A DNA stretch of 64,000 nt from Phragmitibacter flavus (lineage in GTDB: Bacteria; Verrucomicrobiota; Verrucomicrobiia; Verrucomicrobiales; Verrucomicrobiaceae): assembly GCF_005780165.1 (NCBI RefSeq), contig NZ_VAUV01000007.1, positions 1 through 64,000 of the forward strand, in the 5' to 3' direction. This document shows positions 61,301 to 64,000 of the stretch, piece after piece (position 1 is the first letter of the stretch; the number at the start of each line of letters is the position of its first letter). The position numbers and the translations under genes were made by a program. Below the pieces are notes generated by a model. The model did not search any database and was not told the DNA's origin. It was given only the letters and a program-made list of their open reading frames with translations.

Positions 61301-62046
61301 TTGTTTCGCCCGCGCCGCGGCGGCTTGCGGCAGAGCAGATTGTGGATTCGCTTTTTGCCGCGACGGGAAAGCCTTTTGATGTGGAGGAAATGAGCCTGGA
61401 CATTGATGGGGATCGAACGGCGAACATTTCGCTAACGCTTGGCAGCCCACGGCGTGCATGGATGCTGGCGTCGACTTCGAATGAGCGTGATCGTCCAAGT
61501 TTGATGTTGCCTCGCATTCAGGCGGTGGCGGATGTGTTGGAGATTTTTGGCTGGCGCGGGGCACGGGTGGATCCGGTGAGCAAGCGTGAGACGTCACCAA
61601 ATGTGCTGCAACCGGCGATCATTTCCAACGGCACGGTGGGTGGGTGGCTTACCCGGCTGAGTGATGATCATGGGTTGACGGAACTGGCCTTGGAGGAGCA
61701 GAAGGTGGAGGTGCTGGTGGAGCGGCTTTTCCTGCGTTTGCTTACCCGCAAACCGACGGCGGACGAGCTGGAGATTTACGTGTCGCTGTTATCTCATGGA
61801 TATAACGAGAGGATGGTTACGATGGAGAAACTTCCTGTCGTGAAAGCTCAGCCGCGAGTGCGGGAAAGGTATGTTAGTTGGTCCAATCATGTGGATGCGG
61901 AGGCGAATGTTTTGCGGGAGAAACACTCGGCACAGGCGAGGAAGGGTGACACCCCGACGAACCGGCTGGAGGCTGACTGGCGCAGTCGGATGGAAGATGT
62001 GGTTTGGGCACTGATCAATGTGCCGAGCTGGATTTCGGCTCCCTGA
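58321..62046 (+). CDS. Large DUF1549/DUF1553 planctomycete-type cytochrome protein
   Basis: 1241 residues. Signal at about 15-37. Residues about 40-260 form a LamG/concanavalin-like domain. Residues about 570-660 are the planctomycete cytochrome C domain (PSCyt1) with the heme motif C-Y-S-C-H at 576. DUF1549 (about 670-860) follows, including a second C-A-R-C-H at about 814, then DUF1553 (about 930-1200, with F-A-Q-V-M-V-N-R-F-W-Q-Q-L-M-G-R-G-V-V). Such proteins are paired with DUF1501 proteins and are thought to act in periplasmic degradation of sulfated or other complex glycans. The DUF1501 partner starts 31 bp on. Confidence 0.9.
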   Translation: MTVSSLSLCFSAVPGRLGCLVMAIVVGGGLTGFAWGAESATLAARWAFDGQDVLGEWQGRGTRPAPGPREPRYPGFAAGNQAMELAGRDAALMVPDAPELRFQKGDGITLEMWVKVRKIRDGQIVHLLGKGRNGTREFGDKNQNYGLRLNGMNGGAAIGFIFTSAAEDGQMPKWHRWCSKEWMQIDTGWHHIAVSYTFGKKDSLRGYIDGVEVSGGWDLDGATDRGPVSDGDTLVIGTGYSRGPSETLDGWMDEVAIHRAALPAAELKKRYAMVPAPVPAMDRSRLQDGRVLVELCEKGVPQKTQWPVEPPVATESYFEDVFGFADLPQRYVGTGVRGDRAGTFLLRASALVKFPKGSNRMLLRGRGAARLFIDGKMVLQTAFPKRGRDGYALLSEQDKYLNLGADFRFAPPGNLEVTGAFTGNDEYQLVVLETLVGGGAGERRYRPELGETVVAISPEGAGSWKLLSPGTRQVTYTDAGWESYERERKEHFAKVNREARAARRGEHAAYWNGRREAADKWIKSTPEVKVPVLPAGFPAHNEIDHFIAARIVEVAGDSSAGSADGVDYYRDVQPILEAKCYSCHQGGDAKGGLSLDTLAAALKGGKSDGAAIVPGKPAESAVLLRATADPDDIMPPEGKGESLNRAELATLERWIAEGAHWPDLRVSTLKMTPLTEDLTFLRRVMLDTVGVVPSEAEIQAFLEDDAPNRREEWIDRLLADPRWADRWMGYWQDLLAENPNILNPTLNNTGPFRWWIYESLLDDKPMDLFVTELIRMEGSTLFGGPAGFGMASQNDVPMAQKAMIVSSAFLGVEMKCARCHDSPANVTKQQELFELAAMMGRKPIKLPETSSVPLDRIHQSGREPLIKVTLKPGSTVVPKWPLGQFSSEGVAAALALKADDSRDRLAALITAPQNARFAQVMVNRFWQQLMGRGVVEPVEDWEKGRPSHPQLLEWLGREFVRSGYNIKAIQRLILNSHAYQRQVDETLSAQEPLFVSPAPRRLAAEQIVDSLFAATGKPFDVEEMSLDIDGDRTANISLTLGSPRRAWMLASTSNERDRPSLMLPRIQAVADVLEIFGWRGARVDPVSKRETSPNVLQPAIISNGTVGGWLTRLSDDHGLTELALEEQKVEVLVERLFLRLLTRKPTADELEIYVSLLSHGYNERMVTMEKLPVVKAQPRVRERYVSWSNHVDAEANVLREKHSAQARKGDTPTNRLEADWRSRMEDVVWALINVPSWISAP

Positions 62047-62076
62047 TTTGACCGATAGAATTTGCTGAATACGATT

Positions 62077-63378
62077 ATGAAAACGAATGCATCTCTAACT
62101 ATAAGTCGCCGTCATTTCATGCAGCGGGCAGCTACTTTGGCAGCGACTCCATGGCTTGGTCAATGGGGCGGGGCGACAGAGTCAACGTCATTGCCAATGG
62201 GCAATGCTGAGCATTGCATCTTCGTCTGGTTGGGCGGCGGAATGTCGCAGATCGATACTTTTGACCCCAAACGTCGCGGCAATGCCAAGGCGTCGCCGAA
62301 GGTGGCCGGTTCAGACTACGCGGCGATCGACACGGCGGTTCCGGGGGTGCAATTTACTGAGCACCTGCCGGGGATGGCGCGGCTTGCGGAACGGATGACG
62401 GTGGTGCGCACGGTCAATCATCATGTGGTAGATGAGCATGCTTTTGCGACCAATCTGGTTCACACCGGGCGGATGATCAGCGGCACGGTGATTTACCCTT
62501 CGATCGGTTCCATCGTGGCCCAGCAGCGGGGTGCGGTCAGTGCGGATGTGCCGGCCTACATGCTCATGGGATTTCCGAACGTGAGTCGCGGACCTGGTTT
62601 TTTGGGGGCGAGACATGGGTATGTGTATCTGCTGGATACGGAGTCAGGACCGGCGGGGTTTTCCCGTCCGGAATGGGTGAACATGGACCGGGCGGACCGG
62701 CGGCAGGCTTTGTTGAAACCTTTGTTGGAACGGGCTCCGGCGGGCACGATGAGCGGAGAGTATGAGGTGGCTCAACGCGAGGCGCTGCGGCTTGCGGGGC
62801 CGGATTTCATGCGGCACTTCAAGCTGGGTGAGGAGCCGGATGTTTTGCGACAGAAGTATGGAGGTGAGTTTGGACAGCGCTGTCTGCTGGCGCGGCGGCT
62901 GGTGCAGGCGGGGGTGCGTTTTGTTGAGGTGTCGCACAACCTGAATTTCATCAATGGCACGGGCTGGGACACCCACAATGAGGGGCAGGTCAATCAGCAC
63001 ACGTTGGTCAAGGAACTGGACACGGCGATGTCGGCATTGATCGTTGATCTGGAAGAGAAAAAATTGCTCGACAAGACATTGGTGGTGATCGCCACGGAAT
63101 TTGGCCGTCCAGCGGAGTTTGATGGTCGGGGTGGACGCGGGCACCAGGGGGCGGCGTTCAGCATGGTGCTGGCGGGTGGCGGATTAAAACATCGGGGGGT
63201 GTTTGGGGTGACGGATGAGCTGTCGAAAAAGATTGTGGAGAGTCCGGTGTCGATTCCAGATTTTCATGCGACGATTCATGCCGCGCTGGGGATTGATCCG
63301 CACCGGTCATTGATGGATGGCACCCGCCCGATTCCGATCACGGATGAAGGTAAACCTATTGCAGCGTTGTTTGGTTGA
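62077..63378 (+). CDS. DUF1501 family protein, Tat-exported
   Basis: 433 residues from ATG 62077 (TTG 62062 is in frame). A twin-arginine signal is visible in [13 protein letters not shown]. The body is an alkaline-phosphatase-fold DUF1501: [19 protein letters not shown], then [26 protein letters not shown] and G-R-G-H-Q. The metal-binding D/H residues are present. It forms a pair with the upstream DUF1553 protein. Confidence 0.92.
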   Translation: MKTNASLTISRRHFMQRAATLAATPWLGQWGGATESTSLPMGNAEHCIFVWLGGGMSQIDTFDPKRRGNAKASPKVAGSDYAAIDTAVPGVQFTEHLPGMARLAERMTVVRTVNHHVVDEHAFATNLVHTGRMISGTVIYPSIGSIVAQQRGAVSADVPAYMLMGFPNVSRGPGFLGARHGYVYLLDTESGPAGFSRPEWVNMDRADRRQALLKPLLERAPAGTMSGEYEVAQREALRLAGPDFMRHFKLGEEPDVLRQKYGGEFGQRCLLARRLVQAGVRFVEVSHNLNFINGTGWDTHNEGQVNQHTLVKELDTAMSALIVDLEEKKLLDKTLVVIATEFGRPAEFDGRGGRGHQGAAFSMVLAGGGLKHRGVFGVTDELSKKIVESPVSIPDFHATIHAALGIDPHRSLMDGTRPIPITDEGKPIAALFG

Positions 63379-63395
63379 GGTGTAGGCTGGTGGGC

Positions 63396-64000
63396 ATGGT
63401 CGAGGGCATCTGCATGAATGTGATGGGCAAGGCGGGTATCCGCTGGTCAATCATGCTGGCCATGGGCTTGGGTGGCGTGACAGGTGTTGCTGCTGAAGTT
63501 CCGGTGTTGAGAACGGCTTTGGAAGTGCGTTCGTTGCCTGTTGAGGAGGCGGAGAAGGGGCTTCCGGTGGAAATACGTGGCACGGTGATTTTTGTTGATC
63601 TGAAGATCGGTTCCGCACTGATCCAGGATGACACGGCCGGGACCTATTTTCGTGGCCATGGTCTTTCCGGACTGCGTCTGGGTGACGAGGTGGAGGTGAA
63701 GGGTATCACTTTTCCTGGTTTGTATCTGACGGGGATTGAAAAGGCGAGTTATAAGAAGCTGGGGCAGCGGCAAATGCCGGAGGCATCAACGGCCACTTAC
63801 GGAGATTTGCTTTCCGGTCGGTTTCATTACCAGCTTGTCGCTGTGGAGGGAGTTGTTCATGCGGCGGGGGAGGCAGGGGATGGAAATCACGCCACGCTTC
63901 TGGTGGCGATGAATCAGGACTTGCTGGAAGTGCAGGTGTTTGCACTGCCGGAGCAGATGGATTCGCTGGTGGACAGTTATGTGCGCATTGAAGGACTGGC
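63396..64000 (+). CDS. Secreted OB-fold protein, N-terminal part (probably sensor kinase)
   Basis: 201 codons visible, open to the window end. Start at ATG 63396 (ATGs at 63414 and 63423 also fit). A signal-like helix (W-S-I-M-L-A-M-G-L-G-G-V-T-G-V-A-A), then two OB-like repeats: V-E-I-R-G-T-V-I-F-V-D, L-I-Q-D-D-T-A-G-T-Y-F, G-D-E-V-E-V-K-G-I and again V-A-V-E-G-V-V-H, Y-V-R-I-E-G-L. In Verrucomicrobia such tandem OB segments often begin sensor histidine kinases, but the kinase part is outside the window, so that is inference. Confidence 0.7.
   Translation, partial: MVEGICMNVMGKAGIRWSIMLAMGLGGVTGVAAEVPVLRTALEVRSLPVEEAEKGLPVEIRGTVIFVDLKIGSALIQDDTAGTYFRGHGLSGLRLGDEVEVKGITFPGLYLTGIEKASYKKLGQRQMPEASTATYGDLLSGRFHYQLVAVEGVVHAAGEAGDGNHATLLVAMNQDLLEVQVFALPEQMDSLVDSYVRIEGL

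Overview
This 64 kb window looks like chromosome of a Gram-negative, GC-rich member of the Verrucomicrobiota, most likely order Verrucomicrobiales. The indications are two PEP-CTERM-tagged secreted proteins, a Planctomycetes/Verrucomicrobia-type DUF1549/DUF1553 cytochrome protein next to a DUF1501 Tat-exported protein, an SHD1-like domain protein, a YdjY-domain protein, a full LPS-transport gene set, and many dispersed hairpin repeats. No 16S rRNA gene is present, so the placement is inference.

Region 1-5.1 kb is repeat-rich. One intact gene with a fibronectin-like C-terminus (3559-4248, minus strand) is accompanied by three decayed copies of its 3' end, two of them beside copies of a long GC-rich hairpin. 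It is followed by about 500 bp of degenerate 21-bp tandem repeat and an AT-rich stretch with two palindromes.

Region 5.2-10.04 kb is the most unusual part: an integron-type gene cassette array with no integrase gene in the window. Short plus-strand genes of mostly unknown function (SMI1/KNR4-like, possibly DMP19-like and others) are separated by six complete attC-like sites. In nearly every case the 7-8 bases at a cassette start are the reverse complement of the 5' core at its own 3' end, as expected for excisable cassettes. A further attC is split by an insert of about 670 bp with inverted-repeat ends, and one cassette is present twice, the second copy truncated.

Region 10.9-20.4 kb carries an atypical UvrA (in-frame repeat insertion, one zinc CxxC missing), a TPR protein, a PHP-domain phosphatase, a membrane glycosyltransferase and a DUF5069-like protein. 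Region 20.5-24.6 kb is an LPS operon (kdsA, lptC-like, lptA, lptB, hpf) resembling the proteobacterial lptCAB-rpoN-hpf order without rpoN. Region 24.7-32.8 kb has an outer-membrane barrel, an HTTM-like pair, an FkbM methyltransferase, a giant GreA-like factor, and eno-ftsB-lptF/G.

Region 32.8-46 kb holds two minus-strand secreted proteins, the tmRNA gene ssrA, a toxin-antitoxin pair, an Rrf2 regulator divergent from rarA, a YdjY/terpene-cyclase-like pair, a cupin/glycosyltransferase pair and rapA. Region 46-57.5 kb mixes housekeeping genes (trmO/tsaA, pyrC) with hypothetical proteins. Region 57.6-58.2 kb is a gene graveyard: 3' fragments of pstB and arsC, with a possible DUF6428 piece between them, meet there. 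The window ends with an FAD-dependent oxidoreductase, the DUF1553/DUF1501 pair and the start of a secreted OB-fold protein that runs off the edge.
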